The notes under the pieces: model-generated
The model's input: the letters and a program-made list of their open reading frames with translations, nothing else
Databases searched by the model: none
Told to the model about the DNA's origin: nothing
Shown here: one piece after another, positions 21,142 to 29,106 of the stretch
Numbering within the stretch: position 1 is the stretch's first letter
How the letters are laid out: each line of letters starts with the position of its first letter
Assembly: GCF_022829465.1 (NCBI RefSeq)
Contig: NZ_JAKSXZ010000058.1
Coordinates: 1-64,000 of the forward strand
DNA length: 64,000 nucleotides
Direction: 5' to 3'
Origin: Methylobacterium sp. J-067
GTDB lineage: Bacteria > Pseudomonadota > Alphaproteobacteria > Rhizobiales > Beijerinckiaceae
Program-made: the position numbers and the translations under genes

Positions 21142-22397
21142 TGCACCTGCGCTTCGGCTCCCTGCGCACGCGCCTCGTCGCCGCCGCCCTCGCCGCCGTG
21201 ACCGTGGCGCTGGTCGTCGCTGGCCTCGCCATCGGCGTGATCCTCACCCGCTTCCTGCGCGCGCAGATCGACGGGCGGCTCGATGCGCAGATCACGGCAC
21301 TGCGCGCCGGCCTGGAGGCGGGGACGCTGACCGCCCGCCCGGAGCGGTTCGACGGCCCGCCCTTCGACCGGCCGGGCGGCTGGATCTGGGAGGTGCGCCG
21401 GGGCGACGAACTCGTCCGCTCGGACTCCTTCGATGAGCGCCGCCCGCCCGCGAACCTGATGCTGCGCGAACTCGACCTGCCGGGGGAGCCGCCTGCGCGG
21501 ATCTTCGTCGGCGCGCCGCAGGTGGCGCTCTACGGCCCCCTGCGCGACGTGCTGGTAAGCCTCGCCGTGGCGCTCGGCGGCCTCGGCCTCGTCCTCGCCT
21601 TCGGGGCGGTGGCCCAGGTGCGCCTCGGCCTCGCCCCCCTCCGGCGCCTGCGGGACCATCTCGCCGCTGTCCGCAACGGCCGGCAGGCGCGCATCCCCTC
21701 CCGCCAACCGGAGGAGGTCCGCCCCCTCGTCACCGAGTTGAACGCCCTGCTCGACGAGAATGAGCGCAACCTCGACCGCGCCCGGGGCCATGTCGCCAAC
21801 CTCGCCCACGCCCTCAAAACGCCGCTCGCGACCCTCGCCCTGGCCCTGCGCGACCCCGCCCGCGATCCCGAGGGGATTCTCGCTGCGCAGGTGGACGACA
21901 TGGACCGGCGGGTGCGCCACCACCTGCGCCGCGCCCGGGCCGCCGCCCTCGCGGGACCGGGCCGGGCGCGCACTCCCCTGCTGCCGCGCCTGGCGGACCT
22001 GCGGTCGGTGCTGGTGCGCATCCACGCGGACAAGGCGCCGGAGATCACGCTCGCCGTGCCGGACGGCTTCGCCCTGGCCTGCGAGGAGCAGGATTGCGAC
22101 GAGATGCTGGGCAACCTCCTCGACAACGCCTGCCGGTGGTGCGCCGGACGCGTTGCCGTCACCGCGCAGCGCGTCGGGGCGCAGATCGAGATCCGCATCG
22201 AGGATGACGGCCCCGGCCTGACGCCGGAGGCGGCGACGGCGGTGATGGCGCGCGGCCGGCGCCTGGACGAGGCCGTCCCCGGCGACGGGTTCGGCCTGCC
22301 GATCACCCTCGAACTGGCGGAATTGTACGGCGGCGCGCTGAACCTCGGGCGCGCGGCGAGCGGGGGCCTGCGCGCGACCCTCACCCTGCCGGGCTAA
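21141..22397 (+). CDS. Sensor histidine kinase, partner of the OmpR-type regulator
   Basis: A 418-residue inner-membrane kinase. Transmembrane helices at about 12-34 and 138-160 enclose a periplasmic sensor of about 100 residues rich in Arg, Asp and Pro, as in PhoQ- or FeuQ-like kinases. HAMP-like segment about 160-210; phospho-acceptor His223 in ANLAHALKTPLATL; N box LGNLLDNACRW; G1 box EDDGPGL; G2 box GDGFGLPITLELAE. The order and length are complete. Its stop is 1 base from the stop of the convergent sigma-factor gene. Confidence 0.93.
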   Translation: MHLRFGSLRTRLVAAALAAVTVALVVAGLAIGVILTRFLRAQIDGRLDAQITALRAGLEAGTLTARPERFDGPPFDRPGGWIWEVRRGDELVRSDSFDERRPPANLMLRELDLPGEPPARIFVGAPQVALYGPLRDVLVSLAVALGGLGLVLAFGAVAQVRLGLAPLRRLRDHLAAVRNGRQARIPSRQPEEVRPLVTELNALLDENERNLDRARGHVANLAHALKTPLATLALALRDPARDPEGILAAQVDDMDRRVRHHLRRARAAALAGPGRARTPLLPRLADLRSVLVRIHADKAPEITLAVPDGFALACEEQDCDEMLGNLLDNACRWCAGRVAVTAQRVGAQIEIRIEDDGPGLTPEAATAVMARGRRLDEAVPGDGFGLPITLELAELYGGALNLGRAASGGLRATLTLPG

Positions 22398-22398
22398 A

Positions 22399-23136
22399 TC
22401 AGACGGAGGCGTCGCTCGTCGTGCCGAGCGCCGAGAGGGTGACGCCGTCGCTGCCGATGTCGGCGCCGCCATAGCCGAGCATCCGGGCGAGCTGGGCCCG
22501 CGCCCGCCAGACCCGGCTCTTGGCCGTGCCGATCTGGCATTCCATCACGGCAGCCGCCTCCTCGTAGCTGAGGTTCTCGATGCCCACGAGGACGAGGGCC
22601 TCGCGCATCACCGGGGCGAGGCGGTCGAGGGCCGCGCGCACGTCCTGCAGGTCGAGATGGCCGCCCTGTTCGGGGGCGGCGGCGAGGCGGCCGGCATAAT
22701 CGCCATCGCTGTCGGGCACCTCGCGGGTCTGGCGGCGGTGCCGGCTGTAGAAGACGTTCCGCAGGATCGTGAACAGCCACGCTTCGAGGTTCGTGCCCGG
22801 CGCGAAGCCGCCACGCCCGCGCCACGCGCGCAGGAGCGCGTCCTGCACGAGGTCGTCGGCGGCGGCCGGCTCACGGGCCAGCGACAGGGCGAACCGGCGC
22901 AGCGCCGGCACGCTCGCGAGCAGTCCCGTGCGGAACGTGTCCTCATCCGCCGCGCCCAGGCGCCCGGCCTGCCCCAGCGCCTTGTCCAGGCGCGCGAGCA
23001 GGTCCGCGAACCCGTCGGGCTCGCTCGGCGCATCCGCGTAGGCGCCCTGCAGGAGCACGCCCAGATGCCGGCGCACGGAATCGGGAAGAAAGGGGGCGGC
23101 GTCGCCGTCCAGGAGAGAGACGTCGGATTCGGTCAT
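22399..23136 (-). CDS. EcfG-type ECF sigma factor with NepR-like N-terminal domain
   Basis: A 245-residue protein, longer than the usual 170-200 for EcfG. Residues about 19-54 (VRRHLGVLLQGAYAD ... DGFADLLARLDKA) follow the pattern of NepR anti-sigma factors: 'IG..LR..Y.....P..f..LL..Ld'. Sigma region 2 is about 70-135 (DDLVQDALLRAWRG, LEAWLFTILRNVFYSRHRR) and region 4 about 165-220 (LSYEEAAAVMECQIGTAKSR). The region 4 motif is typical of the EcfG general-stress group. In the alphaproteobacterial stress response PhyR sequesters NepR to free EcfG; a covalently linked NepR segment could give autoinhibition. No GGAAC-N16/17-GTT promoter was found upstream, and no phyR is in the window. Confidence 0.88.
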   Translation of the reverse strand: MTESDVSLLDGDAAPFLPDSVRRHLGVLLQGAYADAPSEPDGFADLLARLDKALGQAGRLGAADEDTFRTGLLASVPALRRFALSLAREPAAADDLVQDALLRAWRGRGGFAPGTNLEAWLFTILRNVFYSRHRRQTREVPDSDGDYAGRLAAAPEQGGHLDLQDVRAALDRLAPVMREALVLVGIENLSYEEAAAVMECQIGTAKSRVWRARAQLARMLGYGGADIGSDGVTLSALGTTSDASV

Positions 23137-23320
23137 CAGGTCCGCTGGAAGACGGCGCGAGACGGAGACTCGCGTCAGGGCCTGAAGTGTTACCTGTCAC
23201 GCGAGCGGACGCCGCAACATGCGTTAACCGGTAAGCGCATACCAGTCGCGCCGCAGGGCGGAGGACCGTGCACACAACGCCGCATGGGCGAACTGGCGAT
23301 GGGGGAGGGGAAGCTTGAAG

Positions 23321-23397
23321 TGGCGCGGGCGACGGGGCTCGAACCCGCGACCTCCGGCGTGACAGGCCGGCACTCTAACCAACTGAGCTACGCCCGC
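23321..23397 (-). tRNA. tRNA-Asp (anticodon GTC)
   Basis: Complete cloverleaf, 77 bases with encoded CCA (23323-23321). On the minus strand the acceptor GCGGGCG pairs with CGCCCGC; D arm GCTC-AGTTGGTTA-GAGT; anticodon arm CCGGC-CTGTCAC-GCCGG gives GTC (aspartate); T arm GCGGG-TTCGAGC-CCCGT. Discriminator G, as required for tRNA-Asp. Confidence 0.97.
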
Positions 23398-23761
23398 GCG
23401 GGCGGCCGCTGCTGAGCACCTCAGTGCTGCGCGACGACGGGGGGTGTATGGGTGAGAGCCCCCCCTGTCAAGCGCGAGTCGCGCCCGAATTCTCACGTCA
23501 GGCGAGAAAGCTTGGCAGGCCCGGAATCGCGGTTGTCGCGGGCGTCGCTCTGCCACGTGTGCGCATGTGCCGTCTGCGCAGAGCCGCCTCGTTCCCCATC
23601 TTGGATGAGGAGACGCGGTTTGTGCGACGCGGAACGCCCATTGTCATGCGACGGCGCCTCGACTAAGCCACCCGCGAACGCATCCTGGCATAAGAACAAT
23701 TCCACCGGGGGAGCCGGTCCGGCCTCGCGCCGCTCCGTCCCTCGTCTCGTGAGGCTCGGGC
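23398..23761. other. Intergenic region between tRNA-Asp and the nuo operon
   Basis: These 364 bases separate the divergent tRNA-Asp and nuoA and must hold both promoters. Weak sigma-70-like hexamers such as TTGTCA near 23641 are present but no convincing -10 is paired with them. Short open frames here have no ribosome binding site. nuoA is preceded by GAGGCTCGGGC, a weak Shine-Dalgarno. Confidence 0.45.
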
Positions 23762-24127
23762 ATGACCGGATTGCTGGCGGACTACCTTCCGCTCATCGTG
23801 TTCATCGGGGTGGCGCTCTTCATCGCCTCCGCCCTGTTGGTGGTGCCCTTCCTGGTGGCCTTCAAGGCGCCGGATCCCGAGAAGCTGTCGGCCTACGAGT
23901 GCGGCTTCAACGCCTTCGACGACGCGCGCATGAAGTTCGACGTGCGCTTCTATCTCGTCGCCATCCTATTCATCATCTTCGACCTCGAGGTCGCCTTCCT
24001 GTTCCCCTGGGCGATCACCTTCGGGGAGCTCGGGTGGTACGGCTTCTGGTCGATGATGATCTTCCTCGGCGTGCTGACCGTCGGGTTCGTCTACGAGTGG
24101 CGCAAGGGCGCCCTCGAGTGGGACTAA
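23762..24127 (+). CDS. nuoA: NADH-quinone oxidoreductase subunit A
   Basis: A 121-residue membrane subunit of complex I with three transmembrane helices. Conserved features are the loop [19 protein letters not shown] with its cysteine, which lines the quinone-site region, and [20 protein letters not shown] in helix 2. First gene of the 14-gene operon that couples NADH oxidation and ubiquinone reduction to proton pumping. Confidence 0.98.
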   Translation: MTGLLADYLPLIVFIGVALFIASALLVVPFLVAFKAPDPEKLSAYECGFNAFDDARMKFDVRFYLVAILFIIFDLEVAFLFPWAITFGELGWYGFWSMMIFLGVLTVGFVYEWRKGALEWD

Positions 24128-24169
24128 CCCCCGCGATCCGCCGAGACCGTTGAGATTCCGAGGCGCTGC

Positions 24170-24760
24170 ATGGCCCTGATCACCGAGACCTCACCCCGGA
24201 CCCCGGCCATCGCGCCGCAGCCGAAGGGGATCATCGATCCGAACACCGGCCGCCCGATCGGCGCCGACGACCCGACCTTCCTGTCGATCAGCGACGAGCT
24301 GGCCGACCGGGGCTTCCTGCTCACCAGCGCCGACGAGCTCATCAACTGGGCCCGCACCGGCTCGCTGATGTGGATGACCTTCGGGCTCGCCTGCTGCGCG
24401 GTCGAGATGATGCAGATGTCGATGCCGCGCTACGATTGCGAGCGCTTCGGCTTCGCCCCGCGCGCCTCGCCACGCCAGTCCGACGTGATGATCGTGGCCG
24501 GCACGCTCACCAACAAGATGGCCCCGGCCTTGCGCAAGGTCTACGACCAGATGCCGGAGCCGCGCTACGTCATCTCGATGGGCTCCTGCGCCAACGGCGG
24601 CGGCTACTACCACTACTCCTACTCGGTGGTGCGCGGCTGCGACCGGGTGGTGCCGGTGGACATCTACGTGCCCGGCTGCCCGCCTACCGCGGAGGCGCTG
24701 CTCTACGGGGTGCTGCTCCTGCAGAAGAAGATCCGCCGCATCGGGACGATCGAGCGCTGA
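24170..24760 (+). CDS. nuoB: NADH-quinone oxidoreductase subunit B (PSST)
   Basis: A 196-residue peripheral subunit that holds the last iron-sulfur cluster N2, which passes electrons to quinone. The four cysteine ligands are visible in [22 protein letters not shown] and [12 protein letters not shown], including the tandem-cysteine pair. An unstructured N-terminal ~50 residues precedes the core. The gene lies 42 bases after nuoA. Confidence 0.98.
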   Translation: MALITETSPRTPAIAPQPKGIIDPNTGRPIGADDPTFLSISDELADRGFLLTSADELINWARTGSLMWMTFGLACCAVEMMQMSMPRYDCERFGFAPRASPRQSDVMIVAGTLTNKMAPALRKVYDQMPEPRYVISMGSCANGGGYYHYSYSVVRGCDRVVPVDIYVPGCPPTAEALLYGVLLLQKKIRRIGTIER

Positions 24761-24761
24761 C

Positions 24762-25409
24762 ATGACGAACGGCATCTCGATCCTGAGCCACACCCCGGCC
24801 GAGGGCGGCGCCGACGCCGTCGCCACCCTGGCCGAGCGCGTCTCCGGAGCGCTGGGTCCGGCCATCGTGTCGAAGGCCATCGCCTTCGGCGAGCTGACGC
24901 TGGTCGTGCAGGCCTCCGACATCGTCTACGCGCTGACCTACCTGCGCGACGACCCGGCCTGCGGCTTCCGCTGCTTCATCGACCTGTGCGGGGCCGACTA
25001 CCCGCAGCGGGAGAAGCGGTTCGAGGTGGTCTACCACCTGCTGTCGCTGCGCCATAACAGCCGCATCCGGGTGAAGGTGCAGACCGACGAGGTGACGCCG
25101 GTCCCCTCGATCATCGAGGTCTTCCCCGCCGCCAACTGGTACGAGCGCGAGACCTACGACCTCTACGGGATCCTGTTCTCGGGTCACCCGGACCTGCGCC
25201 GGCTGCTGACCGATTACGGGTTCGAGGGTCACCCCCTGCGCAAGGACTTCCCGCTCACCGGCTTCGTTGAGGTCCGTTACGACCAGGACGAGGGCCGCGT
25301 CGTCTACGAGCCGGTCCAGCTGACGCAGGAATTCCGGAACTTCGACTTCCTCTCGCCGTGGGAGGGCACCGACTACGTGCTCCCGGGCGATGAGAAGAAG
25401 TCGGCCTGA
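24762..25409 (+). CDS. nuoC: NADH-quinone oxidoreductase subunit C (30 kDa)
   Basis: A 215-residue peripheral-arm subunit. The family signature [20 protein letters not shown] lies at about 128-147, followed by the [14 protein letters not shown] motif. Separate from nuoD here, unlike the fused NuoCD of enterobacteria. The start is one base after the nuoB stop. Confidence 0.98.
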   Translation: MTNGISILSHTPAEGGADAVATLAERVSGALGPAIVSKAIAFGELTLVVQASDIVYALTYLRDDPACGFRCFIDLCGADYPQREKRFEVVYHLLSLRHNSRIRVKVQTDEVTPVPSIIEVFPAANWYERETYDLYGILFSGHPDLRRLLTDYGFEGHPLRKDFPLTGFVEVRYDQDEGRVVYEPVQLTQEFRNFDFLSPWEGTDYVLPGDEKKSA

Positions 25410-25424
25410 CGCGCGGAGGTCTTC

Positions 25425-26615
25425 GTGACGGAACACAACATCCGCAACTTCGCCATCAACTTCGGCCCGCAACATCCTGCGGCGCACGGGGTTCTCCGGC
25501 TGGTCCTCGAACTCGACGGCGAGGTCGTGGAGCGCGTCGATCCGCATATCGGGCTGCTCCACCGGGGTACCGAGAAGCTGATCGAGCACAAGACCTACGT
25601 CCAGGCGACGCCCTATTTCGACCGGCTCGACTACGTGTCGCCGATGAACCAGGAGCACGCCTTCTGCCTCGCGATCGAGAAGCTCGCGGGCATCGAGGTG
25701 CCGCGCCGGGCGAAGCTGATCCGCACGCTCTACTGTGAGATCGGCCGTCTGCTGTCGCACCTCCTCAACGTCACGACGCAGGCGATGGATGTCGGCGCCC
25801 TCACGCCCCCGCTCTGGGGCTTCGAGGAGCGCGAGAAGCTGATGATCTTCTACGAGCGGGCCTCCGGCGCCCGGCTCCACGCCAACTACTTCCGGCCGGG
25901 CGGCGTCCACCAGGACCTGCCGCCGAAGCTGATCGAGGACATCGACGCCTTCTGCGACCCGTTCCTGCAGGTGGTGGACGACCTCGACGCCCTCGTGATG
26001 GAAAGCCGCATCTTCAAGCAGCGCAACGTCGACATCGGCATCGTGTCGGTCGACGAGTGCATGGCCTGGGGCTTCTCGGGCGTGATGGTGCGCGGCTCGG
26101 GCATCCCGTGGGACCTGCGCAAGAGCCAGCCCTACGAGTGCTACGAGGAGATGGATTTCGACATCCCCGTGGGCAAGAACGGCGACACCTACGACCGGCA
26201 GGTGATCCGCATGGAAGAGATGCGGGAATCGGCCAAGATTATGAAACAGTGCTGCGCCAAGCTGCGCGAGCCCGGCGGGCAGGGGCCGATCGCCTCCGTC
26301 GACGGCAAGTTCGCACCGCCGCCGCGCCGGGAGATGAAGCGCTCGATGGAAGCGCTCATCCACCACTTCAAGCTCTACACCGAGGGCTTCCACGTCCCCG
26401 AGGGCGAGGTCTACGCCGCGGTCGAGGCGCCCAAGGGCGAGTTCGGCGTGTATCTCGTGTCGGACGGCACCAACAAGCCGTACCGTTGCAAGATCCGCGC
26501 TCCGGGCTTCGCCCACCTTCAGGCGATGGATTGGATGTGCCGCGGGCACCTTCTGGCCGACGTGTCCTGCGTGCTCGGCACGCTGGACATCGTGTTCGGC
26601 GAAGTGGACCGCTGA
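25425..26615 (+). CDS. nuoD: NADH-quinone oxidoreductase subunit D (49 kDa)
   Basis: A 396-residue subunit related to NiFe-hydrogenase large subunits; with NuoB it forms the quinone-binding cavity. Visible: [14 protein letters not shown] with the quinone-head His (about 13-26), [11 protein letters not shown]-type loop ([14 protein letters not shown]), the [18 protein letters not shown] segment and the conserved C-terminus DIVFGEVDR. Starts at GTG 25425 with GGAGGT 7 bases upstream, a near-ideal ribosome binding site. Confidence 0.98.
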   Translation: MTEHNIRNFAINFGPQHPAAHGVLRLVLELDGEVVERVDPHIGLLHRGTEKLIEHKTYVQATPYFDRLDYVSPMNQEHAFCLAIEKLAGIEVPRRAKLIRTLYCEIGRLLSHLLNVTTQAMDVGALTPPLWGFEEREKLMIFYERASGARLHANYFRPGGVHQDLPPKLIEDIDAFCDPFLQVVDDLDALVMESRIFKQRNVDIGIVSVDECMAWGFSGVMVRGSGIPWDLRKSQPYECYEEMDFDIPVGKNGDTYDRQVIRMEEMRESAKIMKQCCAKLREPGGQGPIASVDGKFAPPPRREMKRSMEALIHHFKLYTEGFHVPEGEVYAAVEAPKGEFGVYLVSDGTNKPYRCKIRAPGFAHLQAMDWMCRGHLLADVSCVLGTLDIVFGEVDR

Positions 26616-26627
26616 GACGGTAGGACG

Positions 26628-27704
26628 ATGGCAAACCGCAGACTCGCCCCGGCTTCCGAGCAGCCCGAGAGCTTCGCCTTCACGCAAGAGAACGCGGAAT
26701 GGGCGAAGCACCAGATCGCCAAGTACCCGGAGGGTCGTCAGGCCTCCGCGGTGATCCCGCTCCTGTGGAAGGCGCAGGAGCAGAATGGCGGCTGGCTGCC
26801 GCAGAAGGCGATCGAGGCGGTGGCGGCCGAACTCGGCATGCCGAAGATCCGCGTGCTCGAAGTCGCGACCTTCTACACGATGTTCGCCCTTGAGCCGGTG
26901 GGCCGGTTCTGGATCCAGCTCTGTGGCACGGTTCCGTGCGATTCCTGCGGCGCCCGCGAGCTGAAGGGCATGCTGGAGAAGCGCCTCGGCCCGCCCGGCC
27001 ACGTCTCGGCGGACGGCAACTTCTCGTGGCTGGAGGTCGAGTGCCTGGGCGCCTGCTGCAACGCGCCGATGGTCCAGATCAACCAAGACTATTACGAGGA
27101 CCTGACCCCCGAATCGCTGTCGCAGCTGATGGACGACCTCGCGGCCGGACGGCCGGTGAAGATCGGCTCGCAGACCGGGCGCACCTCCTCCGAGCCGCAG
27201 GGTGGCGCCAACACGCTCACCGACGAGACCCTGTTCGACGGGTCGCGGGTCGGCGCGTGGCGCAAGCGCTTCGAGCAGGCGAAGGAGGGCGAGGGCGCCG
27301 AAGCGACGACGCCCCCCGCCAAGACCGGCGAGGCCGAATCGGCGACGCAGCAGGCGGCCACCGCGCCTCGGCCCGCCAAGCCCGATGCCGGCCGCCCGGT
27401 GGAGCGGACCGCCTCCGACGCCCCGGCCCAGCGCGCCGCCGACGGCGAGGAGCCGGTGAAGCCCGAGGACCGGGCCGACGCCGCCGAGCGCGGCCAATCC
27501 ATCGCCAAGCATGGCAGCGCCCGTCCGGGCGATGCGGACGCCCTCGATTCGCCGGCCAAACGCGTCGCCGAGGGCGAGCCCGCCGCCGGCGAGGAGAGCC
27601 GCCAGGAATTGCCGGGTCGCGACATCCCCCCGCCGCCGCCGGAAGCCACGGGCGCCAGCGAGGCGGTGGAGGAGAAGCTCGACTCCGCGCCAGAGAAGAA
27701 GTGA
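26628..27704 (+). CDS. nuoE: NADH-quinone oxidoreductase subunit E with long disordered tail
   Basis: A 358-residue form of the 24-kDa subunit that binds cluster N1a. The thioredoxin-like core is about 1-200: KYPEGRQASAVIPLLWKAQE, and the cluster cysteines in GTVPCDSCGA and ECLGACCNAP. After residue 205 comes a tail of about 150 residues rich in Ala, Glu, Pro and Lys, without hydrophobic segments, predicted disordered. Most NuoE proteins stop near 170-240; some alphaproteobacteria have such tails. Its ends are 13 and 9 bases from neighbours. Confidence 0.97.
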   Translation: MANRRLAPASEQPESFAFTQENAEWAKHQIAKYPEGRQASAVIPLLWKAQEQNGGWLPQKAIEAVAAELGMPKIRVLEVATFYTMFALEPVGRFWIQLCGTVPCDSCGARELKGMLEKRLGPPGHVSADGNFSWLEVECLGACCNAPMVQINQDYYEDLTPESLSQLMDDLAAGRPVKIGSQTGRTSSEPQGGANTLTDETLFDGSRVGAWRKRFEQAKEGEGAEATTPPAKTGEAESATQQAATAPRPAKPDAGRPVERTASDAPAQRAADGEEPVKPEDRADAAERGQSIAKHGSARPGDADALDSPAKRVAEGEPAAGEESRQELPGRDIPPPPPEATGASEAVEEKLDSAPEKK

Positions 27705-27713
27705 GGGCCTGAC

Positions 27714-29015
27714 ATGCTCGCCGATCAGGATCGCATCTTCACCAACCTCTACGGGCTGCATTCACCGGGGCTCGACGTCGCGAAGAAGCGCGGCGCCTGG
27801 GACGGAACCAAGTTCCTCCTGGAGCAGGGCCGCGACTGGATCATCGAGGAGATGAAGGCTTCAGGGCTTCGCGGCCGTGGCGGCGCCGGCTTCCCGACCG
27901 GGCTGAAATGGTCGTTCATGCCCAAGAAGTCGGACGGGCGACCGCATTACCTCGTGGTCAACGCCGACGAGTCGGAGCCGGGCACCTGCAAGGACCGGGA
28001 GATTATGCGGCACGATCCGCATCTCCTGATCGAAGGCTGCATGCTGGCCTGCTTCGCCATGGGCGCGCATGCCTGCTACGTCTACATTCGCGGCGAGTAC
28101 GTCGCGGAGAAGCACGCCCTGCAGAAGGCCGTGGACGAGGCTTACGAGGCGCGCCTCGTCGGGCCGAACAACGTCCACGATTACCCGTTCGACATCTACG
28201 TCCACCACGGCGCGGGTGCGTATATCTGCGGCGAGGAGACGGCCCTCATCGAGAGCCTTGAGGGCAAGAAGGGGATGCCGCGGCTGAAGCCGCCGTTCCC
28301 GGCCAATATGGGCCTCTACGGCTGCCCCACGACCGTGAACAACGTCGAATCCATCGCGGTGGCGGGCACGATCCTGCGGCGCGGCGCGGCGTGGTTCGCC
28401 GGGCTCGGCGGCAAGAACAACACCGGCACGAAGCTCTTTTGCATCTCGGGGCACGTCAACACGCCGTGCAACGTCGAGGAGGAGCTGGGCATCACCTTCC
28501 GCGAGCTGATCGACAAGCATTGCGGCGGCATGCGCGGCGGCTGGGACAACCTCCTGTGTTCCATCCCCGGCGGCTCCTCGGTGCCGCTGGTGCCGGCCGA
28601 GCAGATCATCGACGCGAAGATGGACTTCGACACGCTGCGTAACCTCGGCTCGGGCCTCGGCACGGCGGCGGTGATCGTGCTCGACAAGTCCACCGACATC
28701 GTCGGCGCCATTGCCCGCATCTCGTACTTTTACAAGCACGAATCCTGCGGCCAGTGCACGCCCTGCCGCGAGGGCACGGGCTGGATGTGGCGGGTGCTGA
28801 CGCGCATGGCCGAAGGCCGGGCGCAGAAGCGCGAGATCGACATGCTGTTCGAGGTGACGAAGCAGATCGAGGGCCACACGATCTGCGCGCTCGGCGACGC
28901 GGCGGCCTGGCCGATCCAGGGCCTCATCCGCCACTTCCGCCCCGAGATCGAGAAGCGGATCGACCGCTACTCGGCCAACCCCCATTCCGATCCGGTGCCG
29001 ATGGCAGCGGAGTGA
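27714..29015 (+). CDS. nuoF: NADH-quinone oxidoreductase subunit F (NADH-binding, 51 kDa)
   Basis: A 433-residue subunit that binds NADH, FMN and cluster N3, the entry point for electrons. The glycine-rich NADH loop [16 protein letters not shown] (about 53-68), the FMN site [14 protein letters not shown] (about 80-93), a further [14 protein letters not shown] and the N3 cysteines [11 protein letters not shown] with a late cysteine in TICALGDA are all present. Complete. Confidence 0.98.
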   Translation: MLADQDRIFTNLYGLHSPGLDVAKKRGAWDGTKFLLEQGRDWIIEEMKASGLRGRGGAGFPTGLKWSFMPKKSDGRPHYLVVNADESEPGTCKDREIMRHDPHLLIEGCMLACFAMGAHACYVYIRGEYVAEKHALQKAVDEAYEARLVGPNNVHDYPFDIYVHHGAGAYICGEETALIESLEGKKGMPRLKPPFPANMGLYGCPTTVNNVESIAVAGTILRRGAAWFAGLGGKNNTGTKLFCISGHVNTPCNVEEELGITFRELIDKHCGGMRGGWDNLLCSIPGGSSVPLVPAEQIIDAKMDFDTLRNLGSGLGTAAVIVLDKSTDIVGAIARISYFYKHESCGQCTPCREGTGWMWRVLTRMAEGRAQKREIDMLFEVTKQIEGHTICALGDAAAWPIQGLIRHFRPEIEKRIDRYSANPHSDPVPMAAE

Positions 29016-29106
29016 TCGCCATGGGGCCGTCCCGCCTGCATCCTTGCCCCGCGCGGGCTGCAAGAACGGCCCCTTCCGCGTTCGTGCCAGATTTCGAGAC
29101 GTTCCG

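Noticed and set aside
23137-23320. EcfG-type promoter (GGAAC-N16/17-GTT) for the sigma-factor gene
   Set aside because: The minus strand of this gap lacks a GGAAC; no autoregulation site could be supported.
24684-27761. A 1025-codon open frame on the minus strand opposite nuoC-nuoE
   Set aside because: Arg/His/Leu-rich mirror composition with no motif; the opposite strand encodes proven complex I subunits.
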